Of a stretch of DNA of 64,000 nt, positions 12,240 to 23,257 are shown in pieces (position 1 is the stretch's first letter; every line of letters starts with the position of its first letter). Source of the DNA: Botryosphaeria dothidea (Eukaryota > Ascomycota > Dothideomycetes > Botryosphaeriales > Botryosphaeriaceae). The notes under the pieces were generated by a model. That model did no database searches, was not told the origin of the DNA, and saw only the letters and a list, made by a program, of their open reading frames with translations. The stretch covers positions 930,001-994,000 of the forward strand of contig WWBZ02000009.1 in NCBI GenBank assembly GCA_011503125.2. Direction: 5' to 3'. Both the position numbers and the translations under genes were made by a program.

Positions 12240-12830
12240 CTCCTCGCAGGCTCGCCGCACGCTCGCAACCAGCTTCCGCACGTGCCCGCGCAGCAGCGGC
12301 TCCTGCGCCCGCAGCGCCGTGTTGGTGAAGGCGGGCCCGAAGATGCGGCGCTGGCGCGCGTGCGGCGCGCCGTCCTGCGCGTGGAACAGGCCGCGCGGGA
12401 CGTCGGGCGGCGAGGAGTTGAAGCCGGGCTCTTTGGGCAGGGCGGCGCCGCCGCCGTGGCGCGCGTAGATGTCTGTGCTCGGAGTCAGAAGAAAGGCGGG
12501 GAGGAGGCTGGCAGGAGGGGCGGGCGCACCGTTCCAGGCGTCGCTGCTGGTGAAGCTGAGCTCGCGCGGGCTGAGGCGCACCACGGGGCCGTGTTTTTCG
12601 TGGGCGGCGTGCGCGTGTTGCATGCATGTGCCGGCGAGGCGGTGGTAGATGCGCGGGAGGGAGGAGATGCGACACGAGAGCGGGCCGGGGTAGTGTCGCA
12701 GTGGGTGGAGGCAGATGTTGTAGATGCCTTGCCCGCCGATCCACAAGCACTGGATGTGTTAGGGACAGAGACACGGTGGGCGGTTTGAGAGGCTTACGAG
12801 AACGGTCAGGAACAGGGCTATCACGGCCAT
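11086..12830 (-). CDS. cytochrome P450 monooxygenase
   Basis: Four exons: 12830-12798, 12749-11553, 11486-11308 and 11251-11086, giving 524 residues. The short first exon (MAVIALFLTVL) starts the ER membrane anchor and joins CLWIGGQGIYNICLHPL, then HYPGP, the proline hinge. The I-helix is AAGTETTATA, the K-helix ExxR is NESMRLYPP, the PERW block is FLPERW, and the heme loop is FGIGPRSCIG with the Cys ligand. The second intron (11552-11487) fits only as GC-AG, donor GGG|GCAAGT; this gives PAG|AMVGLHQYPAYHS, in line with the family, whereas every nearby GT donor is out of phase. A Gly-rich loop (EEGG...GGEG) comes from a GCC/CCG repeat. It resembles the fungal P450s of secondary and xenobiotic metabolism; substrate unknown. 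Reading on past the GC donor as exon would truncate it at about 414 residues before the heme loop. Confidence 0.92.
12210..12239. repeat. CCG trinucleotide repeat inside the P450 (poly-Gly)
   Basis: About ten GCC/CCG units encode a run of about ten glycines between two helices of the P450. It is a probable surface loop and prone to length change. Confidence 0.85.
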
Positions 12831-13621
12831 GATGCTGCTGTTGAATTCTCTTGGGCTTGTCTTTGCGGGTCTACGTCAAGAAGAAGAGTACGTCTGGTAA
12901 GTAAGCCTTTTCGTAGGTGTGAAGAGCTCCGGATGTCGATCCGTCTTTCCGTGATTCCCTATTGGCTGAGAACCACAACTCCCTAGCTCGCGGGGGATTC
13001 TGAGAATCGATGAGGACGAGCGGGGGAGAGTGGGGTTGAGGAATGCTGTTAAGTATTGATGACCTCAGGCTCTCGCTTAAATCGGAAAAAGGTTATTTAT
13101 AGAAGGTAAGATCATACATCAGCACGTCAAGCCAAGAGAGCTTCCTTCCGGATGAAGGCGGATCATTGATCGATACATCAACGGGCGAGAATGCCTCTAT
13201 TCTGCTAATGCTCCTTCCGATACCGTCGAGTGTTTTAAACCATGAACTTCTCTCCCCGTTCTGTGATCCCTTCTCACCCTTAGTGCCTTGATTGTCCTGT
13301 GCGTTCAAAATAAACTTAACCTTCCCGCTCTGCCACCCCGTCAAAATGCTTGTCCTGATTGACACTGGCTATCGAGTTGCGCCACAGAAACTGGCCTGAT
13401 TGCTTAGACTTGGACCTCGGCTTGATCGCACAATCACACTCTACAGGATACTTCTGAGTTCAACGCACTCAATCCAACGTTACATCAACCCTGATGTGAG
13501 CTCCAAGTCCAACGCTGGTGCGCCGAGCTCACCTTCTTTGGGATGAATACTTCAGAAGGTCAGCTTTTCAACGTGCATCAAGCAATCCAAACAATCGAAA
13601 ACCCACTGGCAGCGTTGTAGC
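12831..13621. other. intergenic, nothing recognised
   Basis: Spacer carrying the P450 promoter (its start is at 12830). A 90-codon minus frame at 13093-13365 has no recognisable content. Confidence 0.5.
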
Positions 13622-14065
13622 TCAGAGCTTTGCCTTTGTCTCGCCTTCCTCCACCGGCTTGTTGGCTGCCAGCCATTTCTTCTCCAAGTCCGATCCCGTG
13701 GGTGGCGGAATGATGCCGTTGATCTTCCAGTACTCGCGCGGGGATTCCTGAATGAAGTACTCCCAGCTCATACCTTTAGCCTTCATCCTCGGGTTCAAGA
13801 TCTGATCAGCCTTCTCGAGGAATTTGTCACGATGTGCCTCGGTCCCGAACGTCCTTGCAACGTGGTAGATGGAGATGGTGGTGAACTTCTTGGGGCTCTC
13901 CTCGCCGCAGAAGATGTCGTATGGACCTCTTTCGAAGAATTGGACGTTCACGTAGAATTCTGGAAGGCCGACCCGGGTGTATAGACGTGTGATCGCCTTT
14001 GCAAGGTCCTGCTTGTCCTCTGGGGTGAACACACCCGCACTGTGGGTGAAGAGCCAAAGAGGCAT
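13622..14065 (-). CDS. Tautomerase_3-family protein (oxalocrotonate tautomerase-like)
   Basis: Single exon, 147 residues, the usual length of the fungal Tautomerase_3 family. It begins MPLWLFTHSAGVFTPEDKQ, so Pro2 becomes the N-terminal catalytic proline after Met removal. Other family blocks are YVNVQFFE, the TTISIYHVARTF strand and the C-terminal MSWEYFIQESPREYWKINGI...PP. Members are cytosolic and catalyse keto-enol tautomerisation or related proton transfers. Its position between a P450 and a GMC oxidoreductase fits ring or keto-acid metabolism, but the substrate is not known. Confidence 0.9.
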   Translation of the reverse strand: MPLWLFTHSAGVFTPEDKQDLAKAITRLYTRVGLPEFYVNVQFFERGPYDIFCGEESPKKFTTISIYHVARTFGTEAHRDKFLEKADQILNPRMKAKGMSWEYFIQESPREYWKINGIIPPPTGSDLEKKWLAANKPVEEGETKAKL

Positions 14066-14891
14066 CGTAATGTGGTGGAGTGACTAGTTCGTCGAAGAAA
14101 AGAGTTCATGTACTTGTCGAAGTCGATAATCGGAGTTCGGTACAAGAAATGTTGGACATGATATAGCCATTTGACTAGGTGTTTGGTGATGACCGAGATT
14201 ACTATTCAAAAAAGGTTAAAATCGTCGGCAGCTCGGCAGACTATTCGCTCTCCACAATATCACTAATCAATTGACGTAGACTATTCCACGTGGAGAGCTT
14301 ATGGAATGTAGAAACTGACCGAGCTTTCTCGTGAAGGGAGCTCACGTTGATATCCGCTACCGGAGCCTTGAGAGCAAGTTTGATGCTGCAACTCCGTCGG
14401 TGTCAAATTGGTCCTTGGTGAAGGGATTTCGCGCCTTGTATTGGTAGTGGTCAGGACTAACCGGGACCAGAAGAACGCGAAGAGGCAAAATGCATTGAAG
14501 AGACCATCAAACGTTGATACAAGGTATGAAAACGGGCTTCGTCTTAAACACTCATCAGAGACTTGATTAAAGGGTGTTTATACAGCCTTGACTCGGTGTA
14601 TTTACGCCCAGCTCTACGCCCGAGGGGCGCTGGGGGATACCAGAGTCGGAGTAAGATCATCCTGTCATTACCTCTGCGCCTCCGAGGAAGGCGAGAGCCC
14701 TTGTCTTGTAGGGCAATAAGTCTCTCCGCTACCGCCTATGATGTACAGGATAGGGTTGGATTGGATAGATCTATTGAGGCTACGATGTCTTCTGCGAAAG
14801 TTCACTGTGCAGTCGCAATGTATGTTATCCTGGAAAAGCTGTATCCAGCTCACGCGTGTGTTTCCCCGAAAGGCTCGGCTTCGCAGCCTAT
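14066..14891. other. intergenic, nothing recognised
   Basis: It holds the tautomerase promoter and the 3' flank of the GMC gene. The plus-strand frame 14563-15021 overlaps the GMC last exon and has no family content. Confidence 0.5.
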
Positions 14892-16754
14892 TCAAGCATC
14901 TGCCAGGATGGAATCCAGAGCTTTCTCGCTTATCATGAAAGTGGCTAGAGCGGGTACCTCTCCAAGCTGCACCGGGAACCCAGACCCATCCACGACACGC
15001 AGATTCCGCACCTTGAAGTAGACGTTCGACTTAGCGTTCCCTACCCCAAGTGATGGCGGAAGAGCTTACTCACCCCTCTGACGCGGAACTTCGAATCCAG
15101 CACAGCAAGCGGATCATCATCCGCCCCAATCGCATACAACCCCGACGCGCGATGCGAGTACACCTGCGCCCGCAAAAACCGCCTCTGCCACTCATCCGTA
15201 CACTCCACCCCCTCCGCGCACGGCCGCTGCTCGTGGAACGCATTGCCCTCCAGCCCGTTGAAAACGGTCCTCTCAACCATCGAATCCAAATCCTCATCGT
15301 CCCCCCGACCGAAGAACCCCAAATGTATCTCCGGCACGTCCCGCGGATCCCCCGACCGCAGCGTGATCGTCCCGTTGGCATTGCGCGGATGCAGCTGCAT
15401 GAACCCGCACTCGAACTCGTTCTCGCTCCACCCTGGCATCCCCGGGAAGAACCCGACGAAGTTCATGCTGCCGCAGTAGAAGTGGATGTCGCGCGTCCGC
15501 AGCGCCCGACTCGTTTGGTAGAAGACGTCCCAGAACCCGGCGACGACGCGCTCGAAGGCGCCGTAGAGCACGCCCTCGTAGTTGTCGTGCACGCGCGCGC
15601 CGACGCCGGGGAGTTCGTGGACCAGCGCGAGCGAGTGCCGGGCGAGGAGCGCGGAGACGCCGATCCCGCTGAGCTGGAGCAGCTGCGGCGTGTTGAAGAC
15701 GCCGCCAGCGAGGATCGCTTCCTTGCGTGCGTGCCCCCGGCCGGGCGTGCCGGTGACGGTGCGATCGTGGCGCGGGTCGGCGGCGTATAGGCTCTGGCCG
15801 CGGAGGTACTAGACGCCGATGGCTGTGGGCTGGGCGTCCTGCGATGAGGTGTTCGAGAAAAGGACCGTTGTGACCAGTGTGTTTTCCTGGAGGTGAAGCG
15901 GGAAGGCTCGGGCGTCGTTGAGCGTTGCGCGGATGTAGTTGAGCGGGCTGGATCGGACACCGTTCCTGGAGTGCGTGTGGCCGGTGAAGACGCCGGTGGT
16001 GTTGTCTCTTGCAGGATCGGCGGAGTTCACATCTCGACTGAGCAAGTCGAACAGCGCAAGGCCAGTCTCTTGTCCCCCGAGTGCGTCAGAAGCCAGCTGC
16101 GCGAGGGTGGAGGCGTCGGACTGGCTAAGTGCCCAAGAAGGGTCGGCTTGCGATGTATCGAGGTATCCATCAAAGCCATGGGCGGGGCTGCTTCCGTTTG
16201 GAAGGTAGTTACATTTTTTCCAGCCTGACCAGATATTGACGCATGCTTGCAGCCGTCCACGAGTCGTCGCCGGTGATGTCGGCAATATCTTGCCAATCGA
16301 CATCGGCTGGCACAGAGACTGTAGCAGCATTATGCATGGCGCAGCCTCCAACTGTTCCAGCGCGGGGGTAGTAGGTCCCTAGACGTTCAGCACCTTCAGG
16401 AGGATCCAGGCCCACATAGAATTCGCCGTCCGTCTGGCGCCAGGTCGTGAATAAGTAATTCTGCTCTATCTCAGGTTCATCACGAGAGACGAAGAAGTCC
16501 CACCGAGTGAGCGGATCGTTGATTGCCGGTGTGTTGTTGTAAACCATGTATGAGTTCTGGTTGTCTGGCTGCTGGTCTCCCGCCTCCAGGAGCAACACTA
16601 AATAGCCATTTCTGGCAAGATTTGAAGCGAGCGGTCCACCGCCGGGCCCAGAGCCAACAACTATGTAGTCGTAAGTATTATTTTCGGTGTTACCTTCGAG
16701 TGCTTGTGTGTGCGTTACAACAGCGAGTGCCAGTGGAGCAAGGTGGAAACGCAT
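14892..16754 (-). pseudogene. GMC oxidoreductase (FAD), frameshift plus in-frame amber stop
   Basis: Exons are 16754-15074 and 15011-14892, joined by a 62-nt GT-AG intron. The protein would have about 599 residues, normal for the glucose-methanol-choline oxidoreductases. MRFHLAPLALAVVTHTQA is a signal peptide. DYIVVGSGPGGGPLA is the Rossmann FAD site, followed by the LLEAG block, the AGTVGGCAMHNA block and AGGVFNTPQLLQLSGIG. The C-terminal part has LHPRNANGTI and VRVRG|VRNLRVVDGSGFP. There are two lesions. An A6 run at 16213-16218 shifts the frame, and removing one A gives LEKCNYLPNG. A TAG at 15811-15809 stands where the family has Glu or another residue in AIGV-x-YLRG. Either would truncate the protein, so I call it a pseudogene unless both are sequencing errors. 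The family oxidises alcohols or sugars outside the cell. Confidence 0.88.
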
Positions 16755-17296
16755 GATAGTGTAATATGCGAATGTGAAGGGGGACATGTTTAAAAAGGTA
16801 TACAACTGTTGAATTGATGGACTACATCGGCTGTTATATTATTCTTCCCACTATTGTATTGTGGCCTAAAGGTCTTAGACTCGGCCTGATGGTTGTCCCG
16901 CTGTGCCACCTGCTGCGGCGATGATCCTCAGAAGCTGCGTTGCGGTGTTCAAGCCAATGGAGATATCTCGATGCTAACTCCGATATCCGGAGAAATGAGT
17001 GGGAGCATCATGTCAGGACCTTTCCCAGAAACACTTGGCAGCCGTATTCAAGACCTCTGGGGTTAAGATCCGACGTGGAACGGCGTGTTTGTATCGGTAG
17101 GAGTCGGATACATTTGGCGACCAAGAATCTACGGAGTTATCGGGCCTACGCAGCCCCGTGTTCTTAGCTATCCAGTTAGCAACGAACCCCTATAGGTAGA
17201 AGGGGAATAGTGAAGCCCCTATGGGTCTCAACCAATAAGAATCCAGATTCCAAAATATCTCTATTCCCATTCATCAAAGAGAGACCACTTTTCTAC
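16755..17296. promoter_or_regulatory. spacer upstream of the GMC gene
   Basis: 542 bases between the GMC start and the SDR stop, both on the minus strand. No ORF or repeat recognised. Confidence 0.4.
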
Positions 17297-18192
17297 TCAA
17301 CATACCCAGCCACCGTCTACGTTGTACACGGCCCCAGTCACAAACGAAGCTTCGTCACTCAAAAGGAACGCAATTACATTTGCGATCTCGATCGGCTCAG
17401 CCCTCCTCTTTTGAGCCGTCACCTGCAGACCGCGCTTAACATCCTCCGGATCTTCACCCTGGGACATTGGTGTATTGACCGAGCCTTTGAGCAACACATC
17501 AGCTTTGGATTGGATGCAATGACTGCTTGAAGACTTACCTGGAGAGACGCAGTTCACCCTGATATGCTGGTTCTCCTTTGCAGCCGTCCTCGACAATCCA
17601 ATAACAGCTGCTTTGGTAGCGCAGTACGCCGCATTACCCGGCGCACCAAACTGCCCAAAGACGCTCGCCGCCGACACCTGCCCTTACAGTCAGAAAGATT
17701 CACCATGGCGTACGGCATCGCTCACAATGCTACCACCAGCAGTCATCGCCTTCAGCTGCGCTCTCAAGCAATTGAAGACGCCCTTGGCATTGACGGCAAA
17801 GGAGAAATCCCAGTCATGATCGGTGACCTCGGTCACGGGGACGGCCTTGGCGATGACGCCGGCCATGTTGACAGCGCCATCGAGTCGACCTAGCTTTTGC
17901 ACGGTGCCATCGATCCAGGCTTGGACGGATGTGGCATCCCGCACGTCTACGGCTGTGCACAGGTGCTTGGAGCTGTTGTGCAGGGAGGCGGCGGCTGCCC
18001 TCATGGCGTCTTCGTTGATGTCGGCGAGCGAGATGATTGCGCCGCGTGATGCTAGCAGCTTGGCTGTGGCGAGGCCCATGCCTGAGGCTGCGCCGGTGAT
18101 GGCGACCTGGGAAGGTTGGTGTTACTCTTTGGGCTCTTTTGTTGACAGGGGAGCGATTTCAGACTCACCACCTTGCCCTCAAAAGACGCCAT
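17297..18192 (-). CDS. short-chain dehydrogenase/reductase (classical SDR)
   Basis: Four exons: 18192-18169, 18106-17726, 17677-17539 and 17484-17297, giving about 243 residues, with introns of 62, 48 and 54 nt. Exon 1 encodes only MASFEGKV. The cofactor motif TGAASGMG (TGxxxGxG) follows at once, then LADIN (acidic end of beta-2, suggesting NAD preference), NMAG (NNAG variant), the catalytic SAAS serine, and YCATK (YxxxK). The C-terminus has the usual VNCVSPG, FLLSDEASFVTG and NVDGGW blocks. It is a cytosolic NAD(P)-dependent oxidoreductase of alcohols or ketones. The in-frame continuation upstream of 18192 is not supported by the family. Confidence 0.92.
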
Positions 18193-18529
18193 TGCTGAGT
18201 GAAAGTGCAAACGTGACTGTTCAAGGGGAAGAGTGCGGTAACACGACGATTTAACTCTACCACGTGGGGTAGATAGTCGAGTGTTGAGAATATCCACATC
18301 CTTATGTTGGTTTGGTGCCATGTCGGGATATTCCTGATAGGTCCGATGGTTGGAATCCAGGATAGGAAAGTATGCCCTGGCACGTGATTCAGCGTCCAAA
18401 TCAGTGCGGTTTCTGGTACCGGCTCCTATCGAAGAGCTTATCATTCTTAGCGGCTCAATGATCCGTTTCTGGAGAATCGTTTGTTCTCGCTACGCGGCGC
18501 CATTTAATCATTCCCCTGAACGCGCCCAC
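18193..18529. promoter_or_regulatory. spacer upstream of the SDR gene
   Basis: 337 bases between the SDR start and the stop of the next regulator. No ORF or repeat recognised. Confidence 0.4.
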
Positions 18530-20709
18530 TCATATCTTTTGCTTTATACCGTGACTGTTGGAAGTCGTTGACATCAAGCTCATCCATGTCACGTTTCTCC
18601 CATCAGCGCATCCTTTTTCTTCCCAGAGCCGCTTGACGTTGGCCAAAGTGTCATTGAACAAGCGAAGACCGCTCCGCTTTGCAGACTTTTGAAACCAACT
18701 GGAGAAGCAGTCTTTTGCCTCTGCGTCATCGGCCTCGCATGCTGCAATAAAAGCAGGCCAGACCATTCTGACAGATCCGTTGCCTTCGCCGGCGTCTGCG
18801 GACTCGAAGCGCAGCAGGCAGTCCCGGATGCCGATCACCTTTTGCTGCAGCAGGGATGCGTCCAGGTCGTAGATCCGTCGATAAAAGTAGATTGCCAACG
18901 CGTGCTGCATTGCGTCGAGCATATTGTCCAGCACGTGCTGTGAGATTTGCTGTTGCTGTTGCATCTTCAAACACGCATCCGCCGACAGCTGCTTCACCTG
19001 CTTGATGCATTTCTCGAGGGATTTGGCCCGACTCGCGAAGTCCTTCAGGCTCAGAGCGTCGGCCCCGTCCGTCTCCGCGCACTCCTTCTCCCTCGCGAGC
19101 CGTATGACCAGCGACAGCAGTAGGAGATAGGGCTCCGGCAGGCCGAAGATCTCCGGGTAGAGCGTGTTGTTCCACACGCCGGGGAGCTGCAGATGCAGGT
19201 CGTTCTCGCTCTCTTCGACGCCCTTCACCCGCAGCATCTCTTTTTCCAGATTGTCCCAAGGGCTGAGGCAGAAGGACAGTTCATCTCTGCTGTAGGCAAC
19301 AGCTCCGCTCGATTCGATGGCTTTGCGGACGTGCTGACGGCGCAGCGATTTTGCGCTGCAGAGAAAGGTGCTCTCGTGGAAGAACCGCTCGTATGCGTAG
19401 CAATGATGGAGGAGGCGGATCTTCCTGGATTTCGTGCGGCCGAGTCCTTTTACCCGGATGAATTTCTCCGTCTCCAGCATGTAGTGTTCGGTCCTCTCTT
19501 GGTTGCCGGAAACGATGCTGATGTGGATCATTGTAAGCAGTGCCATCAGGATGGCCTTGTATTTTGCGGTTTTCGGAACGTCGTATGCGGTCTTGAGCAT
19601 GAGGCGGAGTTGCTCTCGCGCGTGTTGTTTGTACAGCTTTCCTTGCTCGAGCCACATCTGCGATTGGGAAACGCCGACGAGGCTCAGCGCACTTATGGCC
19701 AATGTGCCGTAGAACAAGCACAGGTTGGCATGGTCTATTCTCTCTCCAAGAGTTAGCGCCGCCAGTGAGCTCTTGACTTGAGGGATGAAAAGGATGTGCC
19801 ACGGCGTTTTGCTGTGCTTGAATGGCGTCAATGATCTGAGGACCGTTGTAGAGTAGTGTTTAAGCAGAAACACCGCATCGTGGGGCACATTGCTGTCAAG
19901 CGTCGGAGAGATGGAAGTTCTGCACGGAGCTTCGGGTATACCGTGTGAGATATGGAAGCTCTGTGACTTTGGAGCGTTTATCAATGCCGTCGGCGCTTTT
20001 TCAGCGGCGGACATGTTGACATCGTCGAAAATCTCTTGTACTATGCCAGATTCATTCAAAAGGCTGTCAAAGCCCATCGTCGGGGACGAATGGCTCTCGT
20101 CTGCAACGTCGAGCATTGTTTCAAGCATCTGCTGCGTGCGAGGTGTCAACGCCCACCCCTCGGCTGACGGAAAGAGATCTTCGTCGTTGTTCTGGAGAAT
20201 AGCCAGCGAGTAATCAAAGTCCTCTTGGAATTCCGAGATTGAAGTGCACTGGGGGTCGCTCTGTTGCTTGGCCAGTCTAAATGCCCCAAAAGGACCGCGG
20301 GAGATTTGGATGTCTTGAGATTCCGGGGCGTCCACACACTCCTCGTCGATCAGTGAGATGTTCCAGAGAGCCGAGCGTGGTGGGACGCTCGATATAAGCC
20401 ATTTGCTCATGCACTCGCGCTCATTTTCGCTGAGTAACGGTCGGCGGAAACGAGCTTCGGAGGCGTGCTCAAAGTCGAAGAAAATGCTCTTCTCGTAGCC
20501 GGCACACGACAGGCCTGCACGCCGGCACATAAGACAGGTCGGGTGGCCTTCGTCGCATTTCATGTGGCGGCCACGGCACTTTACGTGGGCTATTAACGAG
20601 GAAAGCAGAACCTTGAAGAAGGCAGGCTTACTGTGATGCATCCACCAAATGACCGGGTCCGTGAAGCCCCGACCTTCCGTGCGCGCTTCTCGGAGGTCGA
20701 GCTCGCCAT
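18530..20709 (-). CDS. Zn2Cys6 transcription factor, Fungal_trans_2 type
   Basis: Two exons, 20709-20632 and 20578-18530, joined by a 53-nt intron, giving 708 residues. The intron falls inside the zinc cluster: splicing gives GGCIT|CRGRHMKCDEG, then CLMCRRAGLSC, the complete CX2CX6C...CX2CX6C pattern. Read without the intron, the first cysteine is lost, which is why I start at 20709 (MASSTSEKRARK, a basic start). Residues from about 290 to the end match the Fungal_trans_2 pattern (TPWHILFIPQVKSSLAALTL, HANLCLFYGTLAISAL). A Gln run occurs at about 18955. Nuclear regulator. It lies head to head with the Baeyer-Villiger gene and next to the SDR, making it the best candidate for a cluster-specific activator; that is inference from position. 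Confidence 0.92.
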
Positions 20710-21475
20710 TTCGAATCACGCCAGCGCCAATGATTGAAGGTGATTTCTCGTGAAGACGTTCAGAAAGGCGAGTGAACCCGGGGCCATATGCTCGCAGTGC
20801 TGAGCAGCGACGCCAAAAGGAAAGCAATCGAGTGGACAGAGTGGCGGCCCGCGGGACCGAGCTATCGGCATGGATCCGAATGCCGTCGCCGTGAGTAACT
20901 CAATTCAGCATCGCGCAGTCACGTGCAGGGGAAACTTTCCTATCTGAATCCCGGTGGTCCAAGCATCCAACTCGTCATCTCGCACAAACAACCTTCCCAT
21001 CTGATTCGACCCCGCATGTCGACTTGTCCTTATCAGACCGTCACTCAAGCCCTGGATTGGCAACGCGATAGGCGTCCGAAACAGCGAAGGGGAGAACAGA
21101 TCTCGGGCCGACGGGCGAATGCCGACGACTTGCAACACGTGAGCTCTCCGCACGTTCGGATCTCTTACTTTCTTATCAAGACTCAGCGGTCGCGTCAAGC
21201 CCGTGATTGCCGTGACTGGGATTACTTTCCTCCTACTTTGTTGGCCCTCCTCAATGTCGCCACGCTCAAGCGCGGGGAAGCGTCCTCAGCAGACCATGTG
21301 AAGTTCGGGCTCATGAGGTTAGGTGCGGTGGGAAAGTCGAGCAGAGACTTTCTGACGAAGTCTGCCGTTGGATCCATGGGCTCCACCGAAGCCAGCCTTT
21401 AAATGCTGCAACCACCTCAACTCCATCTCTCATCCACGACCATCACGTATTGTCCACATTGCAAATACTCGCACC
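20710..21475. promoter_or_regulatory. bidirectional promoter between regulator and Baeyer-Villiger gene
   Basis: A 766-base divergent spacer with starts at 20709 (minus) and 21476 (plus). The plus frame 20923-21402 has no recognisable content. CGG-type triplets bound by Zn2Cys6 factors occur here, but I cannot single out a site. Confidence 0.5.
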
Positions 21476-23152
21476 ATGGGCTCTTTCTCACCAAACACAG
21501 ACGAAATGCACGACCTCATCATCATCGGTGCCGGTCTTTCAGGCCTTTGCACCCTCATCCATCTGCGGAAGCGTTTTCCTGACTGGCGCATGAAGATCAT
21601 CGAAGCCGGTCCTGACGTCGGAGGCACCTGGTACTTCAACCGCTATCCAGGCTGCCGATTCGATTCCGAGTCGCTGTCCTACGGGTATTCATTCGACAAG
21701 GAGCTTTTGGAAGAATGGCACTGGAAGGAAGCTTTCTCCCCGCAGCCGGAGACGCTCAAGTATATCAAACGTGTGGCCGAGAAATACGATTGCCAGAAGG
21801 ATATTCAATTCAACACACGGATCAAGTCGGCTCGCTGGGATGACGACGCTCGCACTTGGACATTTATCGACGAATCAGGTAACCACTACACAACGAGATT
21901 CTTTGTGAGCTGCATGGGTTTCCTCTCGTCCCCGACGCTGCCTGCCATCCCCGGCGTCGAAGACTTCAAGGGCGACGCCTTCCACACCTCCCGCTGGCCG
22001 GACAACATCGATATCGACCGGGACTTCGCCAACAAGCGCGTGGGCGTCATCGGAACTGGCGCCACCGGGATCCAGACAATCACGGCGCTCTCCAAAGTCA
22101 AGGACATCAAATCGCTCAGCGTCTTCCAGCGCACGGCCAACTGGTCTGCCCCGCTCCGCAACCGCGAAATCAGTCCCGAGCAGATGGCCAAGTACAAGGC
22201 CGAATACGACACCATCTTCCAGGGCTGCGCCGACACGCCCACCGGCTTCATGCACCAATTGGACCCGCGCAAGTCCTCCGACGTGACGCACGAGGAGCGC
22301 GTCGCCCTCTGGGACAAACTCTACGCCCAGCCCGGCTTCGGCAAGTGGCTCGGCGTCTTCAAGGACACGTACACGGACCGCACCGCCAACGAGCTGTACT
22401 CGCGCTACATGGCCGACAAGATCCGCGCGCGCGTGCACGACCCGCAGACGGCCGAGAGCCTGGTCCCCAAGAACCACGGCTTCGGCACGCGCCGCGTGCC
22501 GCTCGAGAGCGGCTACTTCGAGGCGTACAACCTGCCGCACGTGCACCTGGTCGACCTGCAGAAGACGCCCGTCGCCCGCATCACGCCGACGGGCATCGAG
22601 ACCGCGGACGGCAAGCACCACGACTTGGACGTCCTGGTGTACGCGACGGGCTTCGATGCCATCACGGGCGCCTTCAGCGCGATCGAGTGGCACGCGAAGG
22701 ACGGGCGGCCGCTCATCGCGAGCAGCGACACGAAGGACGGGCAGCGCGCCATCTGGGTGGACCACCGCCCGGCGACTTTCCTTGGGATGACGGTGCCGGC
22801 CATGCCCAACACGTTCATGGTGCTTGGACCGCACCAGCCGTTTGGCAATGCGACGAGGAGCATCGAGCATGCGGTGGCAGTCATTTCTGATCTGCTGCAG
22901 TACTGCAAGGACAACAAAATCACCTACGTGGAGCCGACGAAGGAGGCGGTTGATGACTGGACCGCGCACGTTTTCGAGTGCAGCAAAGGCGCTTTGGGCA
23001 ATGAGGTCGACAGCTGGATGACGGGCGTGAACAAGAACGTGAAGGGCAAGCAGGTCAGGAGCGTTGCGAGATACACCGGGACGGCTCAGGAGTTCCGCAG
23101 GCGGTGTGAGGAGTGCAAGACTTCGGGTTACAAGGGGCTTATTCTAGCATAG
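21476..23152 (+). CDS. Baeyer-Villiger-type flavin monooxygenase
   Basis: Single exon, 558 residues, close to the cyclohexanone/cyclopentadecanone monooxygenase size. The start is taken at MGSFSPNTDEM (CACC ATG context) because the FAD motif IIGAGLSG follows directly; the frame is open 36 codons further upstream. The GGTWYFNRYPGCRFD block is typical of this class. The fingerprint FKGDAFHTSRWP (FxGxxxHxxxWP) and the second, NADPH-binding motif GVIGTGATGIQ are present, as is VYATGFD near the C-terminus. It would insert oxygen next to a ketone to give an ester or lactone, using FAD and NADPH. With the esterase at the left of the window this would form a ketone-to-acid-plus-alcohol route, which is inference. 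Confidence 0.95.
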   Translation: MGSFSPNTDEMHDLIIIGAGLSGLCTLIHLRKRFPDWRMKIIEAGPDVGGTWYFNRYPGCRFDSESLSYGYSFDKELLEEWHWKEAFSPQPETLKYIKRVAEKYDCQKDIQFNTRIKSARWDDDARTWTFIDESGNHYTTRFFVSCMGFLSSPTLPAIPGVEDFKGDAFHTSRWPDNIDIDRDFANKRVGVIGTGATGIQTITALSKVKDIKSLSVFQRTANWSAPLRNREISPEQMAKYKAEYDTIFQGCADTPTGFMHQLDPRKSSDVTHEERVALWDKLYAQPGFGKWLGVFKDTYTDRTANELYSRYMADKIRARVHDPQTAESLVPKNHGFGTRRVPLESGYFEAYNLPHVHLVDLQKTPVARITPTGIETADGKHHDLDVLVYATGFDAITGAFSAIEWHAKDGRPLIASSDTKDGQRAIWVDHRPATFLGMTVPAMPNTFMVLGPHQPFGNATRSIEHAVAVISDLLQYCKDNKITYVEPTKEAVDDWTAHVFECSKGALGNEVDSWMTGVNKNVKGKQVRSVARYTGTAQEFRRRCEECKTSGYKGLILA

Positions 23153-23257
23153 GCTTCATTTTCCCACTCCTTCATCTTCACAGTAGGTAGTACTACGTTC
23201 AAATACACACGTGAGAACACCAATTTCTACCCCTGGTTCTATAGTCTGGTCTCCAAG

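Noticed and set aside
11433..12788. 451-codon plus-strand ORF
   Set aside because: Lies antisense to the P450, is rich in Arg/His/Gln low complexity and has no family motif; it is the mirror of GC-rich codon use in a well-supported gene.
21875..22969. 364-codon minus-strand ORF
   Set aside because: Antisense to the Baeyer-Villiger gene, whose motifs are complete; composition-driven shadow.
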